NCBI GenBank assembly: GCA_003529325.1
Contig: DPVW01000151.1
Location: forward strand, 1,311-28,264
Direction of reading: 5' to 3'
Length of the DNA: 26,954 nucleotides
Origin: Candidatus Latescibacterota bacterium
GTDB taxonomy: Bacteria; Latescibacterota; UBA2968; UBA8231
The notes under the pieces were generated by a model. The model was not told the DNA's origin. It saw only the letters and a program-made list of their open reading frames with translations, and ran no database searches. A program made the translations under genes and the position numbers. Each line of letters starts with the position of its first letter. Position 1 is the stretch's first letter. Below are positions 6,115 to 14,151 of the stretch, piece after piece.

Positions 6115-9100
6115 TATTCCTTTTCCTCGGTCTTTGCCTCGCCACTCCTGCCGCAGCCGGCGTCAACGCCAGCTTTACGGCGGAGTTGGGCGTGCGCGCA
6201 CGCATTGAGAATCCATCGGTGGGCGAGCAGCTCTCCATCCCCGTTCGCTTTCGCCAGATGACGGAGATGAAGGGCGGCGCCGTACGCTTTCGTTATGACC
6301 CCGCAATTGTCTCCTTCATCGGCTTCACGACGGGAGAGATTGCCCCAGGTGCCGTGGGGCTTTCCGGCCAGCCCGTGATCGGTGACGACGGTCTGGCCGT
6401 AATCGAAGGGGGCATTACGCTGTTGGGATCCGGTGTTACGGTGCGCACCAACGGCGGTCTCTTCGGTACGTTCGACTTTGAACTCATCGCCGAGCTTCCG
6501 GACGAGGGCACCTCCATCTCGGCGGTGCGTGTGGAGGTGAATACCTCCGGCGATCCGGAAGATCGTGATCTTCTCAAGCTTGTCCCGGGCCAGTTGAGCG
6601 TACTCCTGGTACCGACATTCCCGAACGCGATTTTTAACGTCGTCGTCGAGCGCAAGCACAACGGTGCGGCCGTGTCGTGGAACACGAGACTCATCGGCAT
6701 CGATGATGTCGTACGCATCAGACCCATCGGGTCAGAGGGAGATTTTGCCGTATTCACCAACCCGGCGGCTAACCGCTTCGCGGACCAGGTCTTTCTCGAC
6801 CTTCGCGCACTGCGGACGAACGACGTCAACTTCCCCGCCCTGCCCAATGACGTCGTCGCCGAGGCGCTACGCGAACTGCTTGGACTGCCCAATGTGACCC
6901 AGGAACCGAAACTGCGTCTCGTAGGGCGCGTTCGGCGCGTTCGTGAGCTGGACAATCTGCTCCAGAGTCGCACGCACGTAGTCCCGATCATGGACCTGCC
7001 AGCACAGTCGAAGTTTGAGTTCGAAATCGCCTCGCGTAGCTTCGATGATCGCCGCAGTCCAGTGTTCAGGGGCCATTTCAGCACACGCTTGGCCCCCGAT
7101 CTGCGGGCCCTCTTCGTCAGCCAGTTCGATGTGCAGGTCACACGTACCGGCGGCGCCGTCAGTTTCGGCACGAATCGCCCGGCATCGACGATCTACACAT
7201 TACGGCAACTGCCCGACAGTGAGCTCGTGGTGCAGGACACGCTCAACGAGGACGGCGAAACGCGAACCCGCATCTTGCTGGAAGATCTCGAGCCTGGGGT
7301 GGAATACGATCTCGAGATCACCGCATCCCTCATCGACGCCGAAGACCTCATCGCCTCGGGACTGCGCGAGGAGGGCGCGTCGCAGACGCTTCGCAAGCGC
7401 TTCCGCACGCGTGCAGACGCTCGTCGTCTCGCCATGTTGCGACCACCGGTCAAGATCGTGGGCTCTGACAGAGCCAACATCGTCTTCGAGGTAAACCAGC
7501 CGGTGGATGCGATCGTCGACTACGGTCTGGTACAGGATGAATCGACGGATGAGGTGTCCCTCTACTCCTGGCAGCAGGAATCGACGTCGACGCTCAACCT
7601 GCACAATCTCACCCTCTCGAACCTCGACGCCAGCACGCTCGTACGCTACAAGATCACGCTGATCAACGCCGAGGGTGACACCTTTACGACGGATCCAACC
7701 GGTAACTTCCAGTGGAGTCGCGATCTGATGTTTCGCACGGCGTCGGCAGCCGATACGTTGCCACCGGAAGTGATCCTTGGACCACTTGTCGACATCCGCG
7801 ATGTCCTCGCTGTCGTTCGTTTTGCCACCGATGTGCCGACGGCGGCGACCATCTTTCTCGGCACCGAAGACGGAACCTACAACACGGAAGATGAATTTGA
7901 GTTTACCGATCTCACGCCGGATGGGGAGTTTCGATTCGCCAACAGACACTCGGTCATCGTCTCCGGACTGAACGCTGGCGCCCATTACAGATATCGACTT
8001 GAAGTCGAGAGCACGGGTGGCAAGATAACGACCCTCGAACCAAGTCTCAGTGGTAGCGGCAAACGCGTCGGTCTGCGGCAGCCTCCCGGCGGTTCAGGAT
8101 CCTTTACTACGAGCAACGATCCGGATACCCAATTCCCCGTCATTCTCTCGGGGCCGACCGTATCGAGCAAGTCGGACAAGACGGCGATTATCGAGTGGAC
8201 GACGGACGAACCCGCAGACAGTGAGATCGGCTTTGGCCTCGACGACGTCAGTGAGGATTCGGAAAGTTCGGCGGTGACCACGACGGACCACCAGGTGGTT
8301 CTGTCCAACCTCGACGCGGCAGGTACCTACACCTACTTCGTGGGCTCCACCGATGCCTCGGGAAATGGTGCAACACAGTCGTCTGAAGCTGTCTTCACGA
8401 CCGACGCTGAAATAGATCTCACGGCGCCGGAGATTACCAGCGATCCGGAGACGGTGTACAAAAACGACGAGAGTGCGACGATTCAGTGGACGACCGATGA
8501 ATCCGCCTCGGCGGAGGTCTCCTTCGGGACGGCGGCGGACGATCTGGGATTCGTCCGGACCTTACCTGAAACCAACAAGACACACGAGGTGGCACTCACC
8601 AACCTCGAGGCCTCCACAACGTACTTCTACGAGGTTTCCTCTTCTGACCTCAGCAACAACGGCCCCACCACCAGCGAGGTGGCTTCTTTTACCACCGATG
8701 CCACACCGGACTTGACACTGCCGACGATTGAAGACATTTCCGTCGCCGAGTCCGATTCCTCCGTCATCCTCACATGGAAGACCGACGAACTGGCCGACAG
8801 CTTCGTCGATTTCGGCACCGTATCCGGGATTCTGGATCTTACCGTAGGTGACGTAGAGGATGTAACCGACCACGAGATTACTCTGACAAATCTGTCGTCG
8901 GGACAGACCTATTTCTACACCGTGGGTTCCATCGATCGCTCCAACAATGGTCCTACCGAATCGACGGAGAGTTCCTTCACGACCCTGACCACTGCCGACA
9001 TCACCCCCCCGGAAACACCCCTGGATCTTTCCGGCACGGCAGGTAGCGAACAGGTCGTGCTGACTTGGACGGCCAATTCGGAACTGGATCTGGGTGGCTA

Positions 9101-10562
9101 CAACATCTATCGCCGAACGGGGGAAGCCACCGAATTTTCAGCCATCGCGTCTCGCGTCACGGACACCTCGTACGGCGACGAAGGACTGACAAATGGCACC
9201 GCGTATGGATACCAGATCACAGCCATTGACAGAGAGACGTCGCCAAACGAATCCGCCGTTACAACCGAGCTCTCTCTCACACCCACCCTGTCGGCGGCGC
9301 CAACAACAGCGACCGACCTGGTTGTCGACGGTGACGCTCTGTTACCGACATTCACCTTCTCCAATGCCGAACCCTTTAGCAGTGGGGCAACGCTGACCTA
9401 TACGATCCAGATCTCTACGCAGTCAGATTTCTCCGATGTGACGGATTCAGAATCCGGGATTGCACAGAGTTCGGGCACCACTTCGTGGACGACGTCACGG
9501 AGTCTGATCGATGGCCAGACCTATTATTGGCGCGTGCGCGCAGTGGAGGGCTCGCTCACGGGCCCCTTCACCGACACCGAGGAATTCACCGTCTCGGATA
9601 CTCCTCTTCTGGCGGGGGACTTCAACGATTCCGGTGCCGTCGATTTTGATGACTTCTTCGCCTTCGTTGACGCCTTCGGTCAGACCGCCGATGACTTTCC
9701 CGATTTTGATCTGAATGGTTCCGGACCGGGCACCTCCATCGATTTCGACGACTTTTTCGCCTTCGTCGACGCCTTTGGCACGACGGCAGGCAAGTCCGGC
9801 GCTCTCTGGGCTTTCGCCCACAGACTCGACGAAACCGCGAGGCTTCGACTCGTGGCCACGGGTGGGCCGATGACACTTGCGGGAGCTGCCGGCCTGCCAC
9901 GCGATGTGGTCCGCCTCCGCGTCTTCGTAGATGATGTCGAGGACTTGCGCTCTTTCGGCCTCGTGCTGACATACGATCCAGCAGCAGTGACCTTTGCCGA
10001 AGCCCATGAGGGCCCCGGCACCTTGTTGGAGAGCAAGGGTGGGGATGCTGGCTTATTCCAAATTTTGGACGAACGCCCCGGTCGCCTGCTCATCGGCAAC
10101 GGGCTCATCAGAGGAACATCGGTCTCCGGTTCAGGGTTATTGGCGGAACTCACCTTCCACCTGCGGGACCGGCGCCTGGCGACGGATACGCGCTTCGATC
10201 TGCAACAGGCCTTTCTCGCTGATGGCGCCGACGATGTACGACGCGCGATGGCCGTCGAGGCTGCCCGTCTCCGTCCCACTGGCTTCGCCCTCAGTCCCGC
10301 GTATCCGAATCCGTTCAACCCGTCGACACATATCGACTTCGCTCTTGCCAGTGACAGCGTCGCCCGACTCGTCGTCTACGATGTACTCGGCCGGACCGTG
10401 CGCTCACTGGTTCGTGCCGACGAGTCCCTACCCGCTGGTTTCTACTCTGTCAGCTGGGATGGTCGGGACGCGGCGGGACACGCCGTCGGCAACGGCCTCT
10501 ACTTCTACAAATTGACGACACCAGCATTCTCCCGTACGGGAAAGATGATGATGCTGAAATAG
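6111..10562 (+). CDS. Large exported multidomain protein: cohesin-like, FN3/PAP modules, dockerin-like repeat, FlgD-like sorting-type C terminus
   Basis: A 1,483-residue exported, probably cell-surface protein. A hydrophobic signal segment ends ATPAAA. Next is a cohesin-like beta domain (about 17-165) and a mixed region. About five FN3 or purple-acid-phosphatase-N-like modules lie at 440-965, with the recurring motif W-T-T-D-E-x-A...F-T-T. Further FN3-type domains cover 966-1163. A duplicated dockerin/EF-hand-like element occupies 1166-1225 (DFNDSGAVDFDDFFAFVDAFG, less the last residue, in nearly repeated form). A second cohesin-like domain spans 1235-1385. The C terminus (1391-1483) has AYPNPFNPST, then YDVLGR and GLYFYKL, the FlgD-like module common in FCB-group exported proteins. 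No catalytic site is seen, so a structural or adhesive role is inferred. The frame opens with GTG at 6111 but lacks a ribosome binding site there; the better start is the ATG at 6094, one base out of frame. Confidence 0.88.
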   Translation: MIFLFLGLCLATPAAAGVNASFTAELGVRARIENPSVGEQLSIPVRFRQMTEMKGGAVRFRYDPAIVSFIGFTTGEIAPGAVGLSGQPVIGDDGLAVIEGGITLLGSGVTVRTNGGLFGTFDFELIAELPDEGTSISAVRVEVNTSGDPEDRDLLKLVPGQLSVLLVPTFPNAIFNVVVERKHNGAAVSWNTRLIGIDDVVRIRPIGSEGDFAVFTNPAANRFADQVFLDLRALRTNDVNFPALPNDVVAEALRELLGLPNVTQEPKLRLVGRVRRVRELDNLLQSRTHVVPIMDLPAQSKFEFEIASRSFDDRRSPVFRGHFSTRLAPDLRALFVSQFDVQVTRTGGAVSFGTNRPASTIYTLRQLPDSELVVQDTLNEDGETRTRILLEDLEPGVEYDLEITASLIDAEDLIASGLREEGASQTLRKRFRTRADARRLAMLRPPVKIVGSDRANIVFEVNQPVDAIVDYGLVQDESTDEVSLYSWQQESTSTLNLHNLTLSNLDASTLVRYKITLINAEGDTFTTDPTGNFQWSRDLMFRTASAADTLPPEVILGPLVDIRDVLAVVRFATDVPTAATIFLGTEDGTYNTEDEFEFTDLTPDGEFRFANRHSVIVSGLNAGAHYRYRLEVESTGGKITTLEPSLSGSGKRVGLRQPPGGSGSFTTSNDPDTQFPVILSGPTVSSKSDKTAIIEWTTDEPADSEIGFGLDDVSEDSESSAVTTTDHQVVLSNLDAAGTYTYFVGSTDASGNGATQSSEAVFTTDAEIDLTAPEITSDPETVYKNDESATIQWTTDESASAEVSFGTAADDLGFVRTLPETNKTHEVALTNLEASTTYFYEVSSSDLSNNGPTTSEVASFTTDATPDLTLPTIEDISVAESDSSVILTWKTDELADSFVDFGTVSGILDLTVGDVEDVTDHEITLTNLSSGQTYFYTVGSIDRSNNGPTESTESSFTTLTTADITPPETPLDLSGTAGSEQVVLTWTANSELDLGGYNIYRRTGEATEFSAIASRVTDTSYGDEGLTNGTAYGYQITAIDRETSPNESAVTTELSLTPTLSAAPTTATDLVVDGDALLPTFTFSNAEPFSSGATLTYTIQISTQSDFSDVTDSESGIAQSSGTTSWTTSRSLIDGQTYYWRVRAVEGSLTGPFTDTEEFTVSDTPLLAGDFNDSGAVDFDDFFAFVDAFGQTADDFPDFDLNGSGPGTSIDFDDFFAFVDAFGTTAGKSGALWAFAHRLDETARLRLVATGGPMTLAGAAGLPRDVVRLRVFVDDVEDLRSFGLVLTYDPAAVTFAEAHEGPGTLLESKGGDAGLFQILDERPGRLLIGNGLIRGTSVSGSGLLAELTFHLRDRRLATDTRFDLQQAFLADGADDVRRAMAVEAARLRPTGFALSPAYPNPFNPSTHIDFALASDSVARLVVYDVLGRTVRSLVRADESLPAGFYSVSWDGRDAAGHAVGNGLYFYKLTTPAFSRTGKMMMLK
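8120..8996 (+). repeat. Three tandem ~98-codon FN3/PAP-type modules
   Basis: Within the long surface protein, residues ~672-768, 769-866 and 867-962 are homologous. Each starts D-x-x-x-P-x-I and contains W-(T/K)-T-D-E, then F/S-F-G, then L-T/S-N-L, Y-F/Y-Y-x-V-x-S and N-G-x-T-x-S, and ends S-F-T-T. They probably arose by intragenic duplication. Divergence at DNA level is considerable, so they are not recent copies. Two more distant modules precede them, near residues 443 and 549. Confidence 0.7.
9606..9785 (+). repeat. Duplicated dockerin/EF-hand-like element
   Basis: Two copies of an acidic calcium-loop motif followed by a helix are encoded here: GDFNDSGAVDFDDFFAFVDAF and, 39 codons later, DLNGSGPGTSIDFDDFFAFV (each shown in part). 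D-x-N-x-S-G-x-V-D-F-x-D is a dockerin type I-like Ca2+ loop. Two such loops make one dockerin module; here they are separated by a short acidic linker. Confidence 0.65.
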
Positions 10563-10580
10563 CGGCGGGAGAGAGATTCC

Positions 10581-10600
10581 TAGTGCCCCGCGGGGCACTA
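10581..10600. repeat. Perfect 20-bp palindrome after the surface-protein gene
   Basis: TAGTGCCCCG followed directly by its reverse complement forms a very GC-rich 10-bp inverted repeat, 18 nt after the TAG stop. It probably acts as a transcript-end hairpin together with the neighbouring terminator. A protein-binding site is an alternative. Confidence 0.55.
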
Positions 10601-10607
10601 TAACAAG

Positions 10608-10640
10608 AAAGGGTCGCGGAGTTATCTCCACGACCCCTTT
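10608..10640. terminator. Bidirectional terminator between convergent genes
   Basis: A long hairpin with arms AAAGGGTCGCGGAG and CTCCACGACCCCTTT (one mismatch, one bulge, loop TTAT) lies between the + strand surface gene and fabZ on the - strand. Both outer edges are A/T-rich, with TTTCT on the + side and TTTCTTGTT on the - side. It can therefore terminate transcripts from both directions. Confidence 0.75.
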
Positions 10641-10664
10641 CTCTATATGGCTTGGACTGAAGCG

Positions 10665-11114
10665 TCAACCGGTGGCGCGCAACACGGCAAAGATCTCGGC
10701 TTCTGCGGCAGTCTTGTCGCCCACACGCGCCATACCATGCAACTTACAGGAATCGGGCCGCTGTTGTGCTACCGTCAGGTCCAGGTGCAATGTATCACCT
10801 GGTACAACGGGCGTTCGAAAGCGAGCCCTGTCGATACCAGCAAAAAAGGGAAACCGATCGGGCAGGATCTTCTCATGCATCATCAGCACCGCAGCGGTCT
10901 GCGCCAGGGCCTCGATGATCAGGACTCCGGGCATCACCGCATATGCGGGAAAATGACCGGCCAACCAGGGCGCTTCTGCACGGATATCGAGGGCCCCAAG
11001 GATCCGCTCGTCCGGTACGAGTTCGAGAATTCGATCGACGAGCAGGAAGGGGGCCCGGTGCGGAATCGTGCGGCAGATGCCCGCCGCATTCAGTACCACC
11101 CCTTCCAGGGTCAC
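10665..11114 (-). CDS. fabZ: 3-hydroxyacyl-ACP dehydratase
   Basis: A hot-dog-fold enzyme that dehydrates (3R)-hydroxyacyl-ACP to trans-2-enoyl-ACP in fatty acid synthesis. Over 149 residues it shows IPHRAPFLLVDR (17-28), the catalytic His in GHFPAYAVMPG (H54) and the catalytic Glu in LIIEALAQ (E68). The usual GHFPGxPxMPG is slightly changed (AYAV). It starts with GTG at 11114, overlapping the skp stop in GTGA, so it is translationally coupled as the last gene of bamA-skp-fabZ. The lpxD gene that often lies between skp and fabZ is absent. FabA is less likely, given the length and the PHRxPFLLVDR motif. Confidence 0.93.
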   Translation of the reverse strand: MTLEGVVLNAAGICRTIPHRAPFLLVDRILELVPDERILGALDIRAEAPWLAGHFPAYAVMPGVLIIEALAQTAAVLMMHEKILPDRFPFFAGIDRARFRTPVVPGDTLHLDLTVAQQRPDSCKLHGMARVGDKTAAEAEIFAVLRATG

Positions 11115-11665
11115 TGATTCTCTCGTTCTTCCCTGGCTTCGTCGAGTGCGGCAAGCAGCTTCTCCGTCAGATTGTACCGATCTGGATCGGCGTAGACGAT
11201 GGCACCATTGCCCGCCACATCGAAGATGAAGTCGAAACTCTCCGCCTCGGCAAGTGCTTCAAGGGCGGCATTGATCTGCTCGAATATGGGCTGCGAGAGT
11301 TCGATGTTCTTCCGAAACAGTTCGCCATTGGGTCCCATTTTCTCCTGCACGTACTGTTGCAGTTCTTGACCCGCTTTCTGTAGCTCCTCCTGCATCTCGA
11401 CTTTCCGTGCCTCACTCATCAGCAATTCTTGCTTGCGGAAGTCTTCCTCCAACTTGAGCAGCTTGCTTTGCCGATCCATACCCAGCTGCTGGTAATCTTG
11501 TTCGAGGCGCTCGAGCACGCGCTGGATCTGCTTGAACTCGGGCATGCGTTCGCGCAATACCTCCGAGTCGATATAACCGATCTTGATCTCCGCGTCGGCA
11601 GGAGGGACGAAGACAGTCAGTCCCAGGACAGCGACGGACAGGGCAAAAAGGTGGAAACGCTTCAT
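11111..11665 (-). CDS. skp: OmpH/Skp-family periplasmic chaperone
   Basis: Holds unfolded outer-membrane proteins on the way to the Bam complex in the periplasm. A signal peptide covers residues 1-25 (ending PPADA). The IKIGYIDSEVL segment that opens OmpH proteins follows, then a long charged coiled-coil region (about 40-115, Gln/Glu/Lys-rich). The C terminus contains SFDFIFDVAGNGAIVYADP, in which the pattern D-x-V-x-x-x-G-x-I-V-Y is typical. The 184-residue length is normal. The position 36 bp downstream of bamA is the classical arrangement, and the gene overlaps fabZ by 4 nt. Confidence 0.88.
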   Translation of the reverse strand: MKRFHLFALSVAVLGLTVFVPPADAEIKIGYIDSEVLRERMPEFKQIQRVLERLEQDYQQLGMDRQSKLLKLEEDFRKQELLMSEARKVEMQEELQKAGQELQQYVQEKMGPNGELFRKNIELSQPIFEQINAALEALAEAESFDFIFDVAGNGAIVYADPDRYNLTEKLLAALDEAREERENQ

Positions 11666-11701
11666 CGAATACTCTGTGGCTTAGGGTTTGGAGCGGCGAC
11701 T

Positions 11702-14014
11702 TTAGAAAAAGCGCGGCCCGAACTGGAAGTGGGTGCTCAATCCCGGCTTGCGGCCATCGACACTGCGCCGATCGAAGCCGTAACCGAAGTCAAAGCCAAT
11801 CATGCCGAGCATGGGTGTCATGACTCGGAAGCCGAGCCCGATGGAGCGCTTGAGATTGGTCGGATCAAAGTCATTTACCTGCTCCCAGGCATTGCCGGCA
11901 TCAGCAAAGACAAGGCCGATGACCTGGCGCTCGGTGATTGGGAAGCGGTACTCCATGTTGAGAGTCATCATCGACCGACCGCCGATGCTGCGCCCCCGTT
12001 CGTCACGTGGACCGAGAGAGGCGTCCGGATAACCGCGAACCTGGCCATCCCACCAATCGACGCCACCCGGGGTAAATCGATCCCAGAAGGAGATATTGTC
12101 GTCGTCCCATTGAGAAAAGCCATCGATGATCGAAAATTTCGACTCCAAGGCGAAGACGAATTTCCAGAAACTCGGGCGGTACACGTTGAAGTTCAACTCG
12201 TGCCGGTGAAAATCGACATCGCCGGCGATAAAAGAAGAAGCCACCTCGGGCGTGTAACTGATGACGGAGCCACTCGTGGGAAAGTCGGGCAGATCTCTGG
12301 TATCTCGACGGAAAATCAGCTCCAGGCTGGAGGTGGTGCGCGGTGTGAAACTTGGACTGCTCTGACTTCTCTCATCGTAGTCCAAAGCAAAATCGCTGTA
12401 GCGCTCGTCTCGCAACTCATATCCGAGAGATACGGATGAGTACGCCGGTCTCTTCAAGCGGCGTCCCACCCGCACACTCACAGAGTTGCGATGAAAGGCG
12501 AAGCTGTCAAAATACTTCTGATTCAGGGTATAGACACGAAAGGAGAAGCTCGTTGGGGTATCGAACAACCAGGGTTCGGTGAAACCGATCAGAAACTGCT
12601 CGCGTCGCGTGCCGAATTCCCAGCTGAAGTCCAGATTTTGCCCCATGCCGCGAAAGTTCGGAATCTGCAGGCCGATGGTGCCCACCAGCTTGTCACGATC
12701 ACTGTATCCAGCACCCATCGAGGCGGCGCCTGTGCGCTGCTCCTCAACGTTAAAAGCCAGGTCGATAAACTTTTCGTCGTCAACCGAAGGTGTGACGTGC
12801 TGTTGGAACTGCACGTCCTTGAAATACCCCAGCATATACAATCGCCGTTGGCTCTCCTGCAACTGACTCGACTTGAACACGTCACCAGGCAGTAATGAGA
12901 CTTCACGGCGCAGCACCTTCTCACGAGTCTTCACATTGCCGGTGAAGTCGATGCGTCGAATCTTCCAGGGCTCGCCCTCAAAGACTTGGAAGAATACGTC
13001 GATACTGTCGCCCCGAATCGTCTCTCGGGGGATAATCTCAGTGTCCAGGTAACCACGTTCGAAATACGTGGACTTGGCCAGATACGCGAGTTCCGGTGAA
13101 GAAAATTGGAAAACATCCCCTTCCTTCACTCTGAGCTGCTGGGCCAGTTCCGCCGGAGCAAAAAGTTCGGCCCCCTCCCAGGAGAGCTTGCCAACGCGGT
13201 ATTGCTGACCTTCCTCGACCTCGATATCGATGAACAAGCGGCGGCGACTATCGTCATAGTAGATGGAATCGGCCACGATGATCGCTTGCTGATACCCTTT
13301 GGAGCGATAGAACGCGAGAATGCGCTCCTTGTCCTCCTGATAGGTGTCGGCTTTGAACTCGGCCTTGCGCCACCAACGCTTCGGTTTGGTCTCCATCTGC
13401 TTGCGGATTGTACCGCTATCGATGGCCTCGTTCCCGACCACGTTGACCGCGGCTATCTTGACCTTGTCCCCCTCCTCGATATCAAACTGCAGGAAGACGG
13501 TGCCCGTTTCGTCCGCATCGAACAGCTGGCCTACGACCTCGGCTCGCAGGTAACCTTTCTCTCCATACAACTCGAGAATACGTTGGCGGCCCCTGGCAAC
13601 ATCTTTCGGCGCCACCACCTGACCGGCGACGAGGCCCACAGCCTCCTTCATATCCTTCTCTTTGATCTCCTTGTGGCCCTTGAATCGAACCCCTTCAAGC
13701 GTAGGATGTTCACGGACAACGACGATCAGCTTCACGCCAGGACCCACATCACTTTCGTCAGCGTAGAGTTGGATATCGGAAAACACGTGCAAGCGCTGCA
13801 AAGCACGGACCGCTTCCTGCACATTTTCCTGCGACAGTTCGATCCCAGGTTTCAGACCCACGGTGGACCTAATCAAGGACTCGGCGACACGCTTGAAGTC
13901 TCCCTGTATCTCTACTTCCTGAATTGTCGTCTGGGCCAGGGCAGGCACCGCCAGCAGAACACTGACGAGGAACATTCCAAAGCGGCTGACGGAACGGTTG
14001 TGGGCGTTACACAT
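11702..14014 (-). CDS. bamA: Outer membrane protein assembly factor BamA (Omp85)
   Basis: The core of the beta-barrel assembly machinery, inserting proteins into the outer membrane. A signal peptide ends PALAQ at 28. Five POTRA domains are apparent (about 30-105, 106-186, 187-270, 271-350 and 351-430), recognisable by V-x-(F/V)-x-G elements such as VRFKGHKEI, VNVVGNEAI and IDFTGNVKT. A 16-strand-type barrel follows (435-770) with VRGY at 659-662, equivalent to the VRGF lid-lock motif, and a terminal Phe (FGPRFF). The 770-residue length is typical. The ATG at 14014 has GGAG 9 nt upstream; an internal Met at residue 14 would also give a signal peptide. It heads bamA-skp-fabZ and follows the clpC terminator with only ~48 bp between. 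Confidence 0.95.
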   Translation of the reverse strand: MCNAHNRSVSRFGMFLVSVLLAVPALAQTTIQEVEIQGDFKRVAESLIRSTVGLKPGIELSQENVQEAVRALQRLHVFSDIQLYADESDVGPGVKLIVVVREHPTLEGVRFKGHKEIKEKDMKEAVGLVAGQVVAPKDVARGRQRILELYGEKGYLRAEVVGQLFDADETGTVFLQFDIEEGDKVKIAAVNVVGNEAIDSGTIRKQMETKPKRWWRKAEFKADTYQEDKERILAFYRSKGYQQAIIVADSIYYDDSRRRLFIDIEVEEGQQYRVGKLSWEGAELFAPAELAQQLRVKEGDVFQFSSPELAYLAKSTYFERGYLDTEIIPRETIRGDSIDVFFQVFEGEPWKIRRIDFTGNVKTREKVLRREVSLLPGDVFKSSQLQESQRRLYMLGYFKDVQFQQHVTPSVDDEKFIDLAFNVEEQRTGAASMGAGYSDRDKLVGTIGLQIPNFRGMGQNLDFSWEFGTRREQFLIGFTEPWLFDTPTSFSFRVYTLNQKYFDSFAFHRNSVSVRVGRRLKRPAYSSVSLGYELRDERYSDFALDYDERSQSSPSFTPRTTSSLELIFRRDTRDLPDFPTSGSVISYTPEVASSFIAGDVDFHRHELNFNVYRPSFWKFVFALESKFSIIDGFSQWDDDNISFWDRFTPGGVDWWDGQVRGYPDASLGPRDERGRSIGGRSMMTLNMEYRFPITERQVIGLVFADAGNAWEQVNDFDPTNLKRSIGLGFRVMTPMLGMIGFDFGYGFDRRSVDGRKPGLSTHFQFGPRFF

Positions 14015-14032
14015 CTTCAGATACTCCGTTGC

Positions 14033-14049
14033 GTCGGCGGTCTGCCGAC
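14033..14049. promoter_or_regulatory. Small hairpin in the bamA leader
   Basis: GTCGGC and GCCGAC are separated by 5 nt, between the clpC terminator and the bamA ribosome binding site. It has no T-tract, so it is not a terminator. It could affect bamA mRNA stability; its role is unknown. Confidence 0.35.
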
Positions 14050-14062
14050 TGAATAAGCCGAA

Positions 14063-14104
14063 AAAGCCGCACTATCGCTTAAGACCTCGTGATAGAGCGG
14101 CTTT
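14063..14104 (-). terminator. Rho-independent terminator after clpC
   Basis: On the - strand AAAGCCGC-T-CTATC pairs with GATAG-T-GCGGCTTT around a 14-nt loop, followed by a five-T tract. It lies 48 nt past the clpC stop and closes the lol-mcs-clpC transcription unit. Transcription of bamA must start within the short stretch beyond it or depend on read-through. Confidence 0.8.
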
Positions 14105-14151
14105 GTTCGTAGAGCGCCGGTCTGCAATAGCGCTACATTGGATCGAAAAGG

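Noticed and set aside
6293..7171. - strand open frame (292 codons) under the surface-protein gene
   Set aside because: Ser/Arg/Thr-rich out-of-frame translation; the + strand frame has clear domains.
11429..12439. Long + strand open frame (336 codons)
   Set aside because: Lies antisense to skp and bamA, which have full family motifs; no ribosome binding site or domain. It is a by-product of codon bias.
13106..14056. + strand open frame (316 codons)
   Set aside because: Antisense to the bamA POTRA region; amino-acid content is the mirror of bamA codons.
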